Below, in pieces: positions 21,354 to 32,566 of a stretch of DNA of 64,000 nt. The DNA lies in NCBI RefSeq assembly GCF_018687815.1, contig NZ_CP061306.1, positions 558,001-622,000 of the forward strand. Direction: 5' to 3'. A program made the translations under genes and the position numbers. Position 1 is the stretch's first letter; each line of letters starts with the position of its first letter. The notes beneath the pieces were generated by a model. The model saw only the letters and a program-made list of their open reading frames with translations, was not told the DNA's origin and ran no database searches. Origin of the DNA: Polynucleobacter sp. JS-JIR-II-b4 (GTDB taxonomy: Bacteria > Pseudomonadota > Gammaproteobacteria > Burkholderiales > Burkholderiaceae).

Positions 21354-23759
21354 ATGTCCAACCAACAGCAACAAAATAGCAGTATGGCTGATGCCTATGT
21401 TTTGCCTTTTGAACAACTCCGCATGACTGATGTTGAATCAGTTGGCGGTAAGAATGCGTCATTAGGAGAGATGATTTCTCAGTTAGCCTCTACTGGGGTT
21501 CGAGTTCCTACAGGTTTTGCAACGACTTCGTTAGCATTCCGTGACTTTCTAAAGCACAACAATTTGACTGAGCGCATTCAACAGCGCTTGGAAGGTTTGA
21601 ATATTGATGATGTGCGTGCATTGGCGCAAGCCGGTGCAGAAATTCGTGGCTGGATCGAAACCGCACCATTTCAGCCTAAGCTTGATGAAGAAATTCGTAA
21701 AGCATTTACAGTGTTGGACGATTCTGGCAAAGGCTCATTTGCGGTTCGTTCATCAGCGACTGCTGAAGACTTACCAGACGCTTCTTTTGCAGGTCAGCAA
21801 GAAACTTTCTTGAACGTCGAAGGTATTGATGATGTTCTGAAGAAGATTCGTGAAGTATTTGCTTCTTTGTATAACGATCGTGCGATCTCCTACCGTGTTC
21901 ACAAAGGCTTCGCCCACGCTGAAGTAGCCTTATCTGCTGGTATTCAGCGCATGGTCCGCTCTGACTTGGGCGCTGCTGGCGTAATGTTTACTCTGGATAC
22001 CGAGTCTGGATTTGAGGATGTTGTTTTCATTACCTCTAGCTATGGCTTGGGTGAGACTGTTGTTCAGGGCGCAGTGAACCCGGACGAGTTTTATGTATTC
22101 AAAACCACTTTGGCTCAAGATAAGAAGGCGATCATTCGCCGCTCCTTGGGTTCAAAGTTAATTCAAATGCAATTTGCCCCCAAAGGCTCTGCAGAAAAAG
22201 TACAAACTGTTGATGTCACCCCAGAAAAGCGTAACCGCTTCTCTTTGGAGGATGCCGATATCACTGAGTTGGCTAAATATGCAGTGATCATTGAGAAACA
22301 CTACGGTCGTCCAATGGACATCGAGTGGGGTAAGGATGGTCAAGATGGTCGTATCTATATCTTGCAAGCCCGCCCTGAGACTGTAAAGAGTCAGGCTGCC
22401 GGCCAAGTAGAGATGCGCTACAAGTTGAAGGGCAGCTCAAAGGTATTGGCAAAAGGTCGTGCGATTGGTCAAAAGATTGGCGCTGGTCCTGTACGCATTA
22501 TTCGTGACCCAAGCGAGATGGATCGAGTTCAACCAGGCGATGTCTTGGTTGCCGATATGACTGACCCGAACTGGGAACCAGTCATGAAGCGTGCTTCAGC
22601 GATTGTGACTAATCGTGGCGGACGTACCTGTCACGCAGCGATTATTGCCCGTGAATTAGGCGTACCTGCAGTGGTTGGTTGCGGCGATGCGACTGAGCAT
22701 TTACAAGACGGCATGATGGTGACCGTTTCTTGCGCCGAAGGTGATGAAGGTCATATTTATGATGGCTTGATCGAAACTGAAGTCACTGAAGTATCCCGCG
22801 GTGTGTTGCCTGAGATTCCAGTGAAGATCACGATGAATATCGGCAATCCTCAGTTGGCATTTGATTTCTGTCAGATTCCAAATGCTGGCGTTGGCTTGGC
22901 TCGTCTTGAGTTCATCATCAATAACTACATTGGCGTGCATCCACGTGCTGTATTGGAATATCCAAATATTGATCCTGACCTCAAGCGCGCCGTAGAGAGT
23001 GTTGCTCGTGGCTATGCTAGCCCGCGTCAGTTCTATGAAGATAAGTTGGTTGAAGGTGTAGCAACGATTGCCGCTGCTTTCTATCCAAAACCAGTGATCG
23101 TTCGTTTGTCAGACTTCAAATCCAATGAATATAAGAAGTTAATTGGCGGTTCACGTTACGAGCCTGATGAAGAAAACCCAATGTTGGGCTTCCGCGGTGC
23201 ATCACGTTATGTATCTGAAGATTTCGGCGAGGCTTTTGCTCTCGAGTGCGCTGCAATGAAGCGTGTTCGTGAAGATATGGGCTTGGACAACGTAGAAATC
23301 ATGGTTCCATTTGTGCGCACTATCAATCAGGCTAAGCGCGTGATCGATATGATGGAGAAGTTTGGTCTCAAGCGTGGCGTAAATGGTTTGCGTCTGATCA
23401 TGATGTGCGAGATCCCATCTAATGCGATTTTGGCTGATCAGTTCCTTGAGTACTTTGATGGTTTCTCAATCGGCTCAAACGATATGACTCAATTAACTTT
23501 GGGCCTAGATCGTGACTCCGGTATGGAATTGTTGGCTATCGACTTTGATGAGCGCGATCCAGCGGTTGAGTTCATGATTGCACGTTCAATTGATGCTTGC
23601 CGCAAGCAAAATAAATATGTCGGTATTTGCGGTCAAGGCCCTTCAGATCATCCGGACTTTGCTCGTTGGTTGGTTGAGAAGGGAATTACCTCAATCTCAT
23701 TAAATCCAGATAGCGTAGTGGCTACTTGGGAGATGTTGGGTAAGAATTTAAAGGCCTAA
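21354..23759 (+). CDS. ppsA: Phosphoenolpyruvate synthase
   Basis: Makes PEP from pyruvate, ATP and water for gluconeogenesis. The 801-residue protein has the ATP-grasp N-domain ([32 protein letters not shown]), the phosphohistidine domain with [21 protein letters not shown] (His427) and the PEP/pyruvate barrel ([27 protein letters not shown]). It is paired with its regulator ppsR and closed by a clear terminator. Confidence 0.98.
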   Translation: MSNQQQQNSSMADAYVLPFEQLRMTDVESVGGKNASLGEMISQLASTGVRVPTGFATTSLAFRDFLKHNNLTERIQQRLEGLNIDDVRALAQAGAEIRGWIETAPFQPKLDEEIRKAFTVLDDSGKGSFAVRSSATAEDLPDASFAGQQETFLNVEGIDDVLKKIREVFASLYNDRAISYRVHKGFAHAEVALSAGIQRMVRSDLGAAGVMFTLDTESGFEDVVFITSSYGLGETVVQGAVNPDEFYVFKTTLAQDKKAIIRRSLGSKLIQMQFAPKGSAEKVQTVDVTPEKRNRFSLEDADITELAKYAVIIEKHYGRPMDIEWGKDGQDGRIYILQARPETVKSQAAGQVEMRYKLKGSSKVLAKGRAIGQKIGAGPVRIIRDPSEMDRVQPGDVLVADMTDPNWEPVMKRASAIVTNRGGRTCHAAIIARELGVPAVVGCGDATEHLQDGMMVTVSCAEGDEGHIYDGLIETEVTEVSRGVLPEIPVKITMNIGNPQLAFDFCQIPNAGVGLARLEFIINNYIGVHPRAVLEYPNIDPDLKRAVESVARGYASPRQFYEDKLVEGVATIAAAFYPKPVIVRLSDFKSNEYKKLIGGSRYEPDEENPMLGFRGASRYVSEDFGEAFALECAAMKRVREDMGLDNVEIMVPFVRTINQAKRVIDMMEKFGLKRGVNGLRLIMMCEIPSNAILADQFLEYFDGFSIGSNDMTQLTLGLDRDSGMELLAIDFDERDPAVEFMIARSIDACRKQNKYVGICGQGPSDHPDFARWLVEKGITSISLNPDSVVATWEMLGKNLKA

Positions 23760-23782
23760 ACTAAAGCGGATAATGTTAAAGC

Positions 23783-23813
23783 AAAAGGCCTAGATTTTTT
23801 CTAGGCCTTTTTG
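23783..23813 (+). terminator. Rho-independent terminator after ppsA
   Basis: AAAAGGCCTAGA and TCTAGGCCTTTT form a perfect 12-bp stem with a T loop, and the 3' arm runs into further T residues. The A-rich 5' flank would let it work on the minus strand too, but the Anbu gene ends 36 bases away on that side. Confidence 0.85.
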
Positions 23814-23848
23814 TTTGTAAATCCATTCAGCACTTCATTATTGGAGGC

Positions 23849-24745
23849 TTATTTTTTCTTTGCAGTCGCCTTCTTCGGCAAAACTTTCTTTGCCGCCTTC
23901 TTTACGGGAGTCGCCTTAGTTGTGCTTTTGGCCTTTTGAGCTCTCGCCTTAGATGGCGGATGATTGATGGGAACAATCCCCATTTTTTTAGCAGGAGTGG
24001 AGATATCACTCGATTTATGAGCGCCGCTCCAACTGGGTTCCGCTATCGAATTAAAAGCCTCGCGTAGTTTCTCGCCCCATGCTTGATGGATCATTGCGAA
24101 ATAGGGGTTTGCATCATCTAGAGTGACGAGCTTCGTGGCTTTCAGAGAATTTTTTTCATAAACCAGCATATCCAGAGGCAACCCAACAGAAATATTACTT
24201 TTCAGAGTGGAGTCCATCGAGATGAGGGCGCATTTGGTTGCCAGGTTAAGTGGCGTATTAAAATTCAGCACGCGATCCAAGATGGGCTTGCCGTACTTGG
24301 ATTCACCAATCTGGAAATAGCAAGTCTCGGGCGTCGCCTCAATAAAGTTCCCTGCCGAGTAAATATTAAATAGGCGGGGTTTCTCGCCTTTCACTTGACC
24401 ACCAAAAATCATATTGCAGTTAAATTCAAGCCCCGATTTTTCAAGTGCAGCATGATCGCGTTCATAGACTTGTTTAATGGCGTCACCCACAACAACTGCG
24501 GCTTCGTATGAGTTTTTGGCTATCCAAAGGTTCTTGCCCTTAAAAAGCTGTCCTTGAAGCAGGATTTCTTTAACGGACTGAGTAATGGCGAGATTGCCGG
24601 CACTCATTAATGTAAAGAAGCGATCCTTGTCTTGAAACAAAGACATCTTTCTAAAGGTGCCAACTTGGTCTACGCCGGCATTTGTCCGGGTATCGGATAA
24701 GAAAACAAGACCATCTTTTAGGCAAAGACCAACACAATACGTCAT
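23849..24745 (-). CDS. Anbu-type proteasome beta-subunit homologue with a histone-like C-terminal tail
   Basis: Bacterial proteasome-related protein of the Anbu/BPH family, an Ntn-hydrolase fold. Removal of Met1 would expose Thr2 (MTYCVG) as nucleophile; Asp18 (LSDTRTNAG) and Lys33 fit the usual Thr1-Asp17-Lys33 triad shifted by Met. Family members are usually about 240-250 residues, but this one has 298. The last 34 residues (265-298) hold 14 basic residues and 8 alanines and end in KKK, like histone H1/AlgP-type tails. It is the last gene of an operon with transglutaminase, alpha-E and ATP-grasp partners, the known Anbu context. The natural substrate is unknown. Confidence 0.93.
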   Translation of the reverse strand: MTYCVGLCLKDGLVFLSDTRTNAGVDQVGTFRKMSLFQDKDRFFTLMSAGNLAITQSVKEILLQGQLFKGKNLWIAKNSYEAAVVVGDAIKQVYERDHAALEKSGLEFNCNMIFGGQVKGEKPRLFNIYSAGNFIEATPETCYFQIGESKYGKPILDRVLNFNTPLNLATKCALISMDSTLKSNISVGLPLDMLVYEKNSLKATKLVTLDDANPYFAMIHQAWGEKLREAFNSIAEPSWSGAHKSSDISTPAKKMGIVPINHPPSKARAQKAKSTTKATPVKKAAKKVLPKKATAKKK

Positions 24746-24801
24746 ACACAGACCCTCTTCATTATTTCCTGGAATTATCTCTTAAATAACCCAGAGGGTT
24801 G

Positions 24802-25599
24802 CTATGGCAACTGTTGAATCGAAATATTGGCGCTGAGCTCTTCTCCGCCGCCGCCAGAGCGCACGCCTTTAACAGGGGCGGCAGAATAATAATCTCTACC
24901 AATGGCAAGGCGAATATGACGTGAGTCAACTAAGCAGGCATGGGTGATATCTACGCTGGTCCATATACCTTTATCGATATCGCTGCAGAAGTCGATCCAG
25001 GCATGGCTAGCAAGATTAGGGGACTCTTCTGCAAAGAAGTAGCCGCTGACATATCTTGCGGGTACGCCAGAAGCTCGACAAAGAGCTAACATGATGTGGG
25101 CATGGTCTTGGCATACGCCAGATTTCATGGCGAAGGATTGAGCTGCAGTCGTAGCAAAGTTCGTTTGACCAGGAGAGTACACAATCAAGCCTTGAACTGC
25201 CTCAGCGAGTTTTAGTACTTGATCAACTGAATTTTTCTTTGGAATGCCATAAGAGAAATAATCCAACATTTCATCTGTAGGTTCAGTGAGATTAGTTTGC
25301 TGTAAAAGATAGTAGGGCGAAACTGCTTTAGCCTCATCAATAAATTCAAATGCATCTTGCGTATGCACTTCGCCTTCTGCCTCAATCATCATCGAGGTGT
25401 AAGGACTCTCTTGGACGAATACGCTACAGGCATTACCGAATGTATCTATTGAATTCGAAGCTTTAATTGGGGTGCTGATCTTCCATTTATCAACCTGCTG
25501 TCCTGCAACGGTTGGCGGGGTCAAGCGCAATTCTTGTATGGAATAGCGCACCGGGGCTTCATAGCGATATTCTGTGCGATGGCGAATTTTAAGATGCAT
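24802..25599 (-). CDS. Transglutaminase-like cysteine protease (Anbu operon)
   Basis: A 265-residue protein of the COG1305 type with an N-terminal beta domain (MHLKIRHRTEYRYEAPVRYS) and a papain-like transglutaminase core. The catalytic Cys is in KSGVCQDHAHIM, the His in SHAWIDF and the Asp in VDITHA. It may cleave or form isopeptide bonds; no signal peptide is evident, so it is probably cytoplasmic. It lies 12 bases after the alpha-E gene and 56 before Anbu, consistent with one operon. Confidence 0.9.
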   Translation of the reverse strand: MHLKIRHRTEYRYEAPVRYSIQELRLTPPTVAGQQVDKWKISTPIKASNSIDTFGNACSVFVQESPYTSMMIEAEGEVHTQDAFEFIDEAKAVSPYYLLQQTNLTEPTDEMLDYFSYGIPKKNSVDQVLKLAEAVQGLIVYSPGQTNFATTAAQSFAMKSGVCQDHAHIMLALCRASGVPARYVSGYFFAEESPNLASHAWIDFCSDIDKGIWTSVDITHACLVDSRHIRLAIGRDYYSAAPVKGVRSGGGGEELSANISIQQLP

Positions 25600-25611
25600 A
25601 TAGTTGATTTC

Positions 25612-26589
25612 TTAGGCAACAGCTAGTGGTATGAGGTAAGCACTACTGAACTCATCAGCCACATGATTGATGCGCTCCAAGAAGCTCTCAATGAATTCTT
25701 CTAGGCCTTGTTCGAAAACCTCATCAATGTCTGAATAATCTAGGCTGGCCTTGAGTTTGCCAAGTAAACGTTCTATTTCCTTTGATTGTTGATTCTTTAC
25801 TTCCGAAATAAGGGGAATGAGTTCATTGACGCAGCACACTAAGGATCGCGGCATCTGTTTATTGAAGATCAGTAGTTGTGCGACTTGTTTTGGTGTAACT
25901 TGATCAGAATAGATTTGACGATAGATTTCAAATGCGGAGACGGAGCGCAGTAAAGCCGCCCAGTGATAGAAATCAAAGAATTCACCATCAGTGCCATCTT
26001 CCGAGGATTTCTTGGCGCCAAGAACCCGCAGTGCTGCTGGGTCCTCATATTTAGTTTCCAGAATACGTGCGGTGTTGTCAGCGCGTTCTAGCAAGGTCCC
26101 CACGTTAATAAAGTAAAAAGCCTCATTCTTCAGCATCGTGCCATAGAGGACGCCTCTAAAAAGGTGGCAGCGGTGCTTTACCCATTCCAAAAGACGGCTG
26201 GGATCGGCTTGATGCCTTGCTTCTAGGATACGCTGCAGCTCAAGCCAAGTGGTGTTCTGGGTTTCCCAAACTTCGGAAGTGATCTTGCCGCGGATAACGC
26301 GCGCATTTTCTCGCGCAGCAAACAGGCAAGAAACGATGCTAGAAGGGTTGCTGGTTTCATAAATCATGAAGTCCAAAACATTCTCACGATTAACCACATC
26401 ATATTTACTGAGGAAAGCTTCCTCTAGCTTAGAAATCGTGAGTAGTTTTTTCCAGCTCTGCTCTAAAAACTCTGCAGGCTGTGGAAGTAGGGATGTTTGA
26501 TGGTTTACATCGAGCATGCGGGCAGTATTTTCTGCGCGCTCGGTATAACGGGCCATCCAATAAAGACAATCAGCGGTACGACTCAACAT
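25612..26589 (-). CDS. Alpha-E domain protein (COG2307)
   Basis: A 325-residue, mostly helical protein that begins MLSRTADCLYWMARYTERAENTARML-like, the family hallmark (split here as MLSRTADCLYWMARY and TERAENTARMLDVN). Biochemical function is not established. It is regularly found with the circularly permuted ATP-grasp and transglutaminase proteins of the same operon, as here, which suggests a shared peptide-ligation or modification pathway. It sits 26 bases after the ATP-grasp gene. Confidence 0.9.
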   Translation of the reverse strand: MLSRTADCLYWMARYTERAENTARMLDVNHQTSLLPQPAEFLEQSWKKLLTISKLEEAFLSKYDVVNRENVLDFMIYETSNPSSIVSCLFAARENARVIRGKITSEVWETQNTTWLELQRILEARHQADPSRLLEWVKHRCHLFRGVLYGTMLKNEAFYFINVGTLLERADNTARILETKYEDPAALRVLGAKKSSEDGTDGEFFDFYHWAALLRSVSAFEIYRQIYSDQVTPKQVAQLLIFNKQMPRSLVCCVNELIPLISEVKNQQSKEIERLLGKLKASLDYSDIDEVFEQGLEEFIESFLERINHVADEFSSAYLIPLAVA

Positions 26590-26615
26590 ATTTTCTTATT
26601 CCCCATACTCTTCAT

Positions 26616-28028
26616 TCACTCTTCCAATACCCAGGTATCTTTAGTTCCGCCACCTTGGGAGGAGTTCACTACTAAAGAACCTTCTTTGAGTGCAACCCTA
26701 GTCAATCCACCGGGAACCATCTTGATGGTTTTGCCTGAAAGAACAAAAGGCCTTAAGTCGATATGTCTTGGTGCAACGCCTGACTCAACAAAGGTGGGGC
26801 AGGTGGATAACGCTAATGTAGGTTGCGCGATATATTTATCTGGATTGGCGATAAGGTGAGTTCTAAATTCTTCAATCTCTGCTTTGGTTGATGCTGGACC
26901 GACTAACATGCCATAACCACCAGCACCATGGGTCAGCTTCACCACCAGCTTATCTAGATTAGCTAATGTGTAAGCTAAGTCATCTGCCTTACGGCACTGG
27001 AATGTAGGAACGTTATTGAGAATCGGTTTCTCACCAAGATAAAACTCAATCATCTCGGGAACGTATGGGTAGATGGATTTGTCGTCGGCAATACCGGTAC
27101 CAATTGCATTTGCCAGTGTCACGTTACCAGCACGGTGTGCAGATAAGAGGCCCGCGACGCCTAAAGTGGAATCAGAGCGAAATGCCAATGGATCCAAGAA
27201 GTCATCATCAACGCGACGATAGATCACATCAACGCGCTCAGGTCCTTGAGTGGTGCGCATAAAGACTTGCTCATTCTTTACAAATAAGTCTTTGCCTTCT
27301 ACCAACTCAACCCCCATCTGCTGCGCGAGGTAGCTGTGCTCAAAGTAAGCCGAGTTATACATACCAGGAGTCAACACAACAACGTTTGGTTTTTTAACGT
27401 CATCCGGCTTCACAGACTTGAGGCATTCCAATAAAAGATCTGGATAGTGCTCTACAGGAGCAATGCGATATTTCTGAAAGAGATCTGGAAAGAGTCGCAT
27501 CATCATCTTGCGGTCTTCAACCATGTAAGACACGCCAGAAGGAACGCGCAAGTTATCTTCTAAAACGTAAAACTCACCTTCACCGGCGCGAACGATATCG
27601 ATTCCAGCAATTTGCGCGTAGATGTCGCGCGGTATGTTGACGTTGCGCATCTCAGGGCGATATTGCGCATTGTTATAAATCTGTTCGGCTGGAACAATGC
27701 CTGCTTTAATAATGTCTTCATCGTGATACACGTCGTAGATAAAGCGATTGAGTGCTTTGACACGTTGACGTAATCCCGCTTCAAGTTGCTCCCATTCTTT
27801 GGCGGTAAAGATGCGCGGCACTTGATCAAATGGAATCGTTCTTTCCGACCCCAGGTCATCTCCGTAGACGGCAAAGGTAATGCCTACGCGCCTAAAGATC
27901 AGGTCTGCTTCAGCGCGCTTGAGACCCATGAGGGTGTCACTTTGCTGCTTCAGCCAGTTGTGAAAGATTTGGTAGTGGGGACGCGCTTTGCCTGCGGCGT
28001 CGAGCATTTCGTCAAAAGGCAATTTCAT
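26616..28028 (-). CDS. Circularly permuted ATP-grasp protein (COG2308)
   Basis: Predicted ATP-dependent carboxylate-amine ligase of the permuted ATP-grasp class, proposed from its operon partners to make or modify a peptide. I chose ATG 28028, giving 470 residues starting MKLPFDEMLDA; an in-frame ATG at 28100 would add 24 residues with no better ribosome-binding site. Conserved parts include FRRVGITFAVYGDD, VLEDNLRVPSGVSYMVEDR, TPGMYNSAYFEHSYLAQQMG and, near the end, KLTHGAGGYGMLVGP. It is the first gene of the Anbu operon. Confidence 0.9.
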   Translation of the reverse strand: MKLPFDEMLDAAGKARPHYQIFHNWLKQQSDTLMGLKRAEADLIFRRVGITFAVYGDDLGSERTIPFDQVPRIFTAKEWEQLEAGLRQRVKALNRFIYDVYHDEDIIKAGIVPAEQIYNNAQYRPEMRNVNIPRDIYAQIAGIDIVRAGEGEFYVLEDNLRVPSGVSYMVEDRKMMMRLFPDLFQKYRIAPVEHYPDLLLECLKSVKPDDVKKPNVVVLTPGMYNSAYFEHSYLAQQMGVELVEGKDLFVKNEQVFMRTTQGPERVDVIYRRVDDDFLDPLAFRSDSTLGVAGLLSAHRAGNVTLANAIGTGIADDKSIYPYVPEMIEFYLGEKPILNNVPTFQCRKADDLAYTLANLDKLVVKLTHGAGGYGMLVGPASTKAEIEEFRTHLIANPDKYIAQPTLALSTCPTFVESGVAPRHIDLRPFVLSGKTIKMVPGGLTRVALKEGSLVVNSSQGGGTKDTWVLEE

Positions 28029-28160
28029 AGTTACCAAACTAATGCCTTTATAAAAGCTGGAAGGAACGATTTGAAGCGGCTTGGTGCTGAAATGCACCAT
28101 TAAAGTGCATAAATGCTTAAATCTTTGCCCTAAGGCTAGTCTACCCCAGTTTTTATGGGA

Positions 28161-28613
28161 TTAAGCGTTTAAATCGCCTCTGGCAATGCGACCTTTTTGC
28201 ACTTCCCACTCACGTTCTTTAGTGGCTGCGCGTTTGTCATGCTGCTTTTTACCTCTAGCGAGGCCAATCTCGCATTTCACATTGCCTTTGGAGAAATGTA
28301 GGTTTAGCGGCACCAGGGTGTAGCCCTTTTGCTCTACTTTGCCAATGAGTTTTTTAATTTCGATCGCATTCAGAAGGAGCTTGCGAGTACGAGTACTGTC
28401 TGGAACGATATGGGTAGAGGCTGACAGCAGGGGGGTGATATGGCAGCCGATCAAAAATAGCTCCGCCTGGCGAATGACAACATACGCTTCTTTGACGTGC
28501 ACGCGACCTGCGCGGATGGCTTTCACTTCCCAGCCTTCCAACACAAGCCCTGCCTCAAAGCGCTCCTCGATAAAATAATCAAAGAAGGCTTTTTTGTTAT
28601 CGACGATACTCAT
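28161..28613 (-). CDS. smpB: SsrA-binding protein SmpB
   Basis: Binds tmRNA and the stalled ribosome for trans-translation. The 150-residue protein has [20 protein letters not shown], the [20 protein letters not shown] core and the basic C-terminal tail ([18 protein letters not shown]) needed in the A site. It is divergent from ratA with only 25 bases between the starts, a conserved neighbourhood. No tmRNA gene is seen in this window. Confidence 0.97.
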   Translation of the reverse strand: MSIVDNKKAFFDYFIEERFEAGLVLEGWEVKAIRAGRVHVKEAYVVIRQAELFLIGCHITPLLSASTHIVPDSTRTRKLLLNAIEIKKLIGKVEQKGYTLVPLNLHFSKGNVKCEIGLARGKKQHDKRAATKEREWEVQKGRIARGDLNA

Positions 28614-28638
28614 ATTTATTTAGCTCTCAAGAACGATT

Positions 28639-29070
28639 ATGGCAGACGTCTACAAGACCGTTTTAATTGGCCAATCAGCCGACCGTATGTACGGCTTAGT
28701 GACCGATGTCGCCCGCTATCCTGAGTTCTTGCCTTGGTGTGGTGGCGTGGAAATTTTTGAGCAGACTGAAACAGTGCTCGACGCCAAAATCAATATTCAT
28801 TTCAAAGGCATTACCCAGTATTTTCATACGCGGAATGTGAATCACCGCCCTGAAACGATTGATATGGTCTTTGTAGATGGCCCTTTTAAGCACTTTTCTG
28901 GGCAATGGAACTTTATCCCCTTGCGGGAAGATGCTTGTAAGGTGGAGTTCAAGCTGCACTGGGAGTTTAAGAGCGTCATTCTGGACAAGATTATTGGCCC
29001 AGTATTTGGCCATATAGCCGGCACCTTTGTGGATTGCTTTGTAAAACGTGCCGAAGATCTCTATGGCTGA
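28639..29070 (+). CDS. ratA: RatA/Coq10-family START-like protein
   Basis: A 143-residue polyketide-cyclase/START-fold protein. E. coli RatA was described as a toxin blocking 70S assembly, while the wider family binds quinone (Coq10), so the role here is open. Hallmarks are LIGQSADRMYGLVTDVARYPEFLPWC at the start (shown in part) and the FVDGPFKHFSGQW and VEFKLHWEF strands. It overlaps rnfH by eight bases. Confidence 0.9.
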   Translation: MADVYKTVLIGQSADRMYGLVTDVARYPEFLPWCGGVEIFEQTETVLDAKINIHFKGITQYFHTRNVNHRPETIDMVFVDGPFKHFSGQWNFIPLREDACKVEFKLHWEFKSVILDKIIGPVFGHIAGTFVDCFVKRAEDLYG

Positions 29071-29413
29071 GCGCTCACTTGATCTCATGCTCTGTGATGC
29101 CAGGCAGGGTGAGCCAGAGCTGAAGCCGTTCAAGCTCCTTCTGTCAGCGGACGAGTTGCCTACAGTTGGCCTAGCCCTCATTAGGGCTGGGATCGCAGTT
29201 GGCCCAGATGACCCTGTTTTGGCCAGAAAAGGCTGCTTTGGGGTCTTTGGCAAGCGTAAGGATTGGGATAGCCCCATTTATGCTGGGGATCGCCTAGAGC
29301 TCTATTCCTCGCTACTAATTGACCCTAAAACAGTTCGACGAAAAAAGGCTAATCAGAACCAGGATGCCAAATTCCAGGCTGCCGCAGCTAAAAGAAAGGC
29401 TAGGAGGCTATAA
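29063..29413 (+). CDS. RnfH-family ubiquitin-like protein (RatB)
   Basis: A 116-residue beta-grasp protein, partner of ratA in most proteobacteria. I prefer ATG 29063 (MAERSLDLMLC) over an in-frame GTG at 29048. The TVGLALIRAGIAVG and VFGKRKDWDSPIYAGDRLELY segments match the family. The C-terminus is Lys/Arg-rich (KAAAKRKARR-like). Its TAA lies inside the putative guaB -10 box. Confidence 0.87.
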   Translation: MAERSLDLMLCDARQGEPELKPFKLLLSADELPTVGLALIRAGIAVGPDDPVLARKGCFGVFGKRKDWDSPIYAGDRLELYSSLLIDPKTVRRKKANQNQDAKFQAAAAKRKARRL

Positions 29414-29414
29414 T
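29409..29414 (+). promoter_or_regulatory. Putative -10 box of guaB
   Basis: A perfect TATAAT overlaps the rnfH stop codon, 26 bases before guaB. No convincing -35 is seen 17 bases upstream, so an activator-dependent promoter or chance remains possible. Confidence 0.4.
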
Positions 29415-29430
29415 CTGTTTTTGCGACTAG

Positions 29431-30903
<1,473 letters not shown>

Positions 30904-30928
30904 GACTTAAATTAGGGCTGCTCCTTTC

Positions 30929-32536
30929 GTGCACGACAAAATACTGATTCTCGACTTTGGTTCGCAAGTAACTCAACTCATTGCTCGGCGTGTACGTGAT
31001 GGACGCGTGTATTCAGAGATCCATCCCTACGATTGCGATCCTGAATTCATTCGTAAGTTTGTTCAGGAACAGGGTGGTAAAGGCATTATTCTTTCTGGCG
31101 GCCCAAGTTCCGTCACTGAAGACGGTAGTCCCCGTGCACCCCAAATCGTTTTTGAGCTTGGCGTGCCTGTTTTGGGGATTTGCTACGGCATGCAAACCAT
31201 GGCTACCCAATTAGGTGGCACAGTTGCTTCCGCAGAGTCTTTGGGTAAAGCGCGTGAGTTTGGTTACTCCGAAGTGCGCGCTCATGGGCACACAAATTTG
31301 CTTAAAGGCATTCAGGACTTCTCCACCAGTGAAGGTCATGGGATTTTGAAGGTATGGATGAGTCATGGTGACTCAGTCACCTCAATGCCACCTACATTTA
31401 AGTTAATGGCCTCTACTGAGTCTTGCCCAATTGCCGGCATGGCGGATGAAGAGCGTCGCTTCTATGCATTTCAGTTTCATCCAGAAGTCACTCATACCAT
31501 TCAAGGCACTGCAATCATTGAGCGCTTTGTGCACGAGATTTGCCAATGCAAACCGGACTGGGTAATGGGTGATTACATTGCAGAAGCGGTTGAGAATATT
31601 CGCAAGCAAGTAGGTGATGAAGAGGTCATACTTGGTTTATCTGGCGGCGTTGACTCTAGTGTTGCTGCGGCCTTAATTCATCGTGCGATTGGCGATCAGC
31701 TCACTTGCGTATTTGTGGATCATGGCCTGCTTCGTCTGAATGAAGGCGACATGGTGATGGAAATGTTCGCGCGGAATTTGGGTGTGAAGGTAATTCGTGT
31801 CGATGCTAAAGAGAAATTCATGGGTGAGTTGGCTGGTGTTGCTGATCCAGAAGCCAAGCGCAAGATCATCGGTAAAGAATTTGTAGAAATTTTTCAGACT
31901 GAGTCTGGGAAGATTCACAATGCCAAATGGCTAGCTCAAGGAACCATTTATCCGGACGTGATTGAGTCTGCTGGCAAGGGCAAGAAGGGCGCTCACACCA
32001 TTAAGAGTCACCATAACGTTGGCGGCTTGCCTGAAGACATGCATCTCAAATTGCTCGAGCCCTTGCGTGAGCTCTTCAAGGATGAAGTTCGTGAACTTGG
32101 TGTAGCTTTAGGTCTCCCGCGTGAAATGGTGTATCGCCATCCGTTCCCAGGTCCAGGCCTTGGCGTACGTATCTTGGGTGAGGTCAAAGCGGAGTTTGCG
32201 AGCTTGCTGCAACGTGCTGACGCCATTTTCATTGAAGAGTTGCGCAATACGATTGATGAAGCTAGTCAAAAATCTTGGTATGACCTTACTAGTCAAGCGT
32301 TCGCTGTTTTTTTGCCAGTGAAGTCTGTCGGTGTCATGGGCGACGGCAGAACATATGAATATGTTGTTGCTCTCAGGGCGGTTCAAACCCAAGACTTTAT
32401 GACTGCGCATTGGGCTCACTTGCCGCATGAGTTGTTAGGTAAGGTTTCCAACCGCATCATCAATGAAGTGCGCGGCATCAATCGAGTTGTATATGACATC
32501 AGCGGAAAACCGCCTGCAACGATTGAATGGGAATAA
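30929..32536 (+). CDS. guaA: GMP synthase (glutamine-hydrolysing)
   Basis: Converts XMP to GMP with glutamine and ATP. The 535-residue protein has the class I amidotransferase domain (catalytic Cys in LGICYGMQ, His-Glu in [10 protein letters not shown]), the ATP pyrophosphatase domain ([15 protein letters not shown]) and the C-terminal dimerisation domain ending KPPATIEWE. The start codon is GTG. Confidence 0.98.
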   Translation: MHDKILILDFGSQVTQLIARRVRDGRVYSEIHPYDCDPEFIRKFVQEQGGKGIILSGGPSSVTEDGSPRAPQIVFELGVPVLGICYGMQTMATQLGGTVASAESLGKAREFGYSEVRAHGHTNLLKGIQDFSTSEGHGILKVWMSHGDSVTSMPPTFKLMASTESCPIAGMADEERRFYAFQFHPEVTHTIQGTAIIERFVHEICQCKPDWVMGDYIAEAVENIRKQVGDEEVILGLSGGVDSSVAAALIHRAIGDQLTCVFVDHGLLRLNEGDMVMEMFARNLGVKVIRVDAKEKFMGELAGVADPEAKRKIIGKEFVEIFQTESGKIHNAKWLAQGTIYPDVIESAGKGKKGAHTIKSHHNVGGLPEDMHLKLLEPLRELFKDEVRELGVALGLPREMVYRHPFPGPGLGVRILGEVKAEFASLLQRADAIFIEELRNTIDEASQKSWYDLTSQAFAVFLPVKSVGVMGDGRTYEYVVALRAVQTQDFMTAHWAHLPHELLGKVSNRIINEVRGINRVVYDISGKPPATIEWE

Positions 32537-32566
32537 GGGGTAGGCGATTTAAGCCTGCCAATATTC

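Noticed and set aside
32539..32559. Hairpin GGTAGGC/GCCTGCC after guaA as a terminator
   Set aside because: Seven base pairs with one G-U but no T-run; it may be a weak leader hairpin for the DUF455 gene instead.
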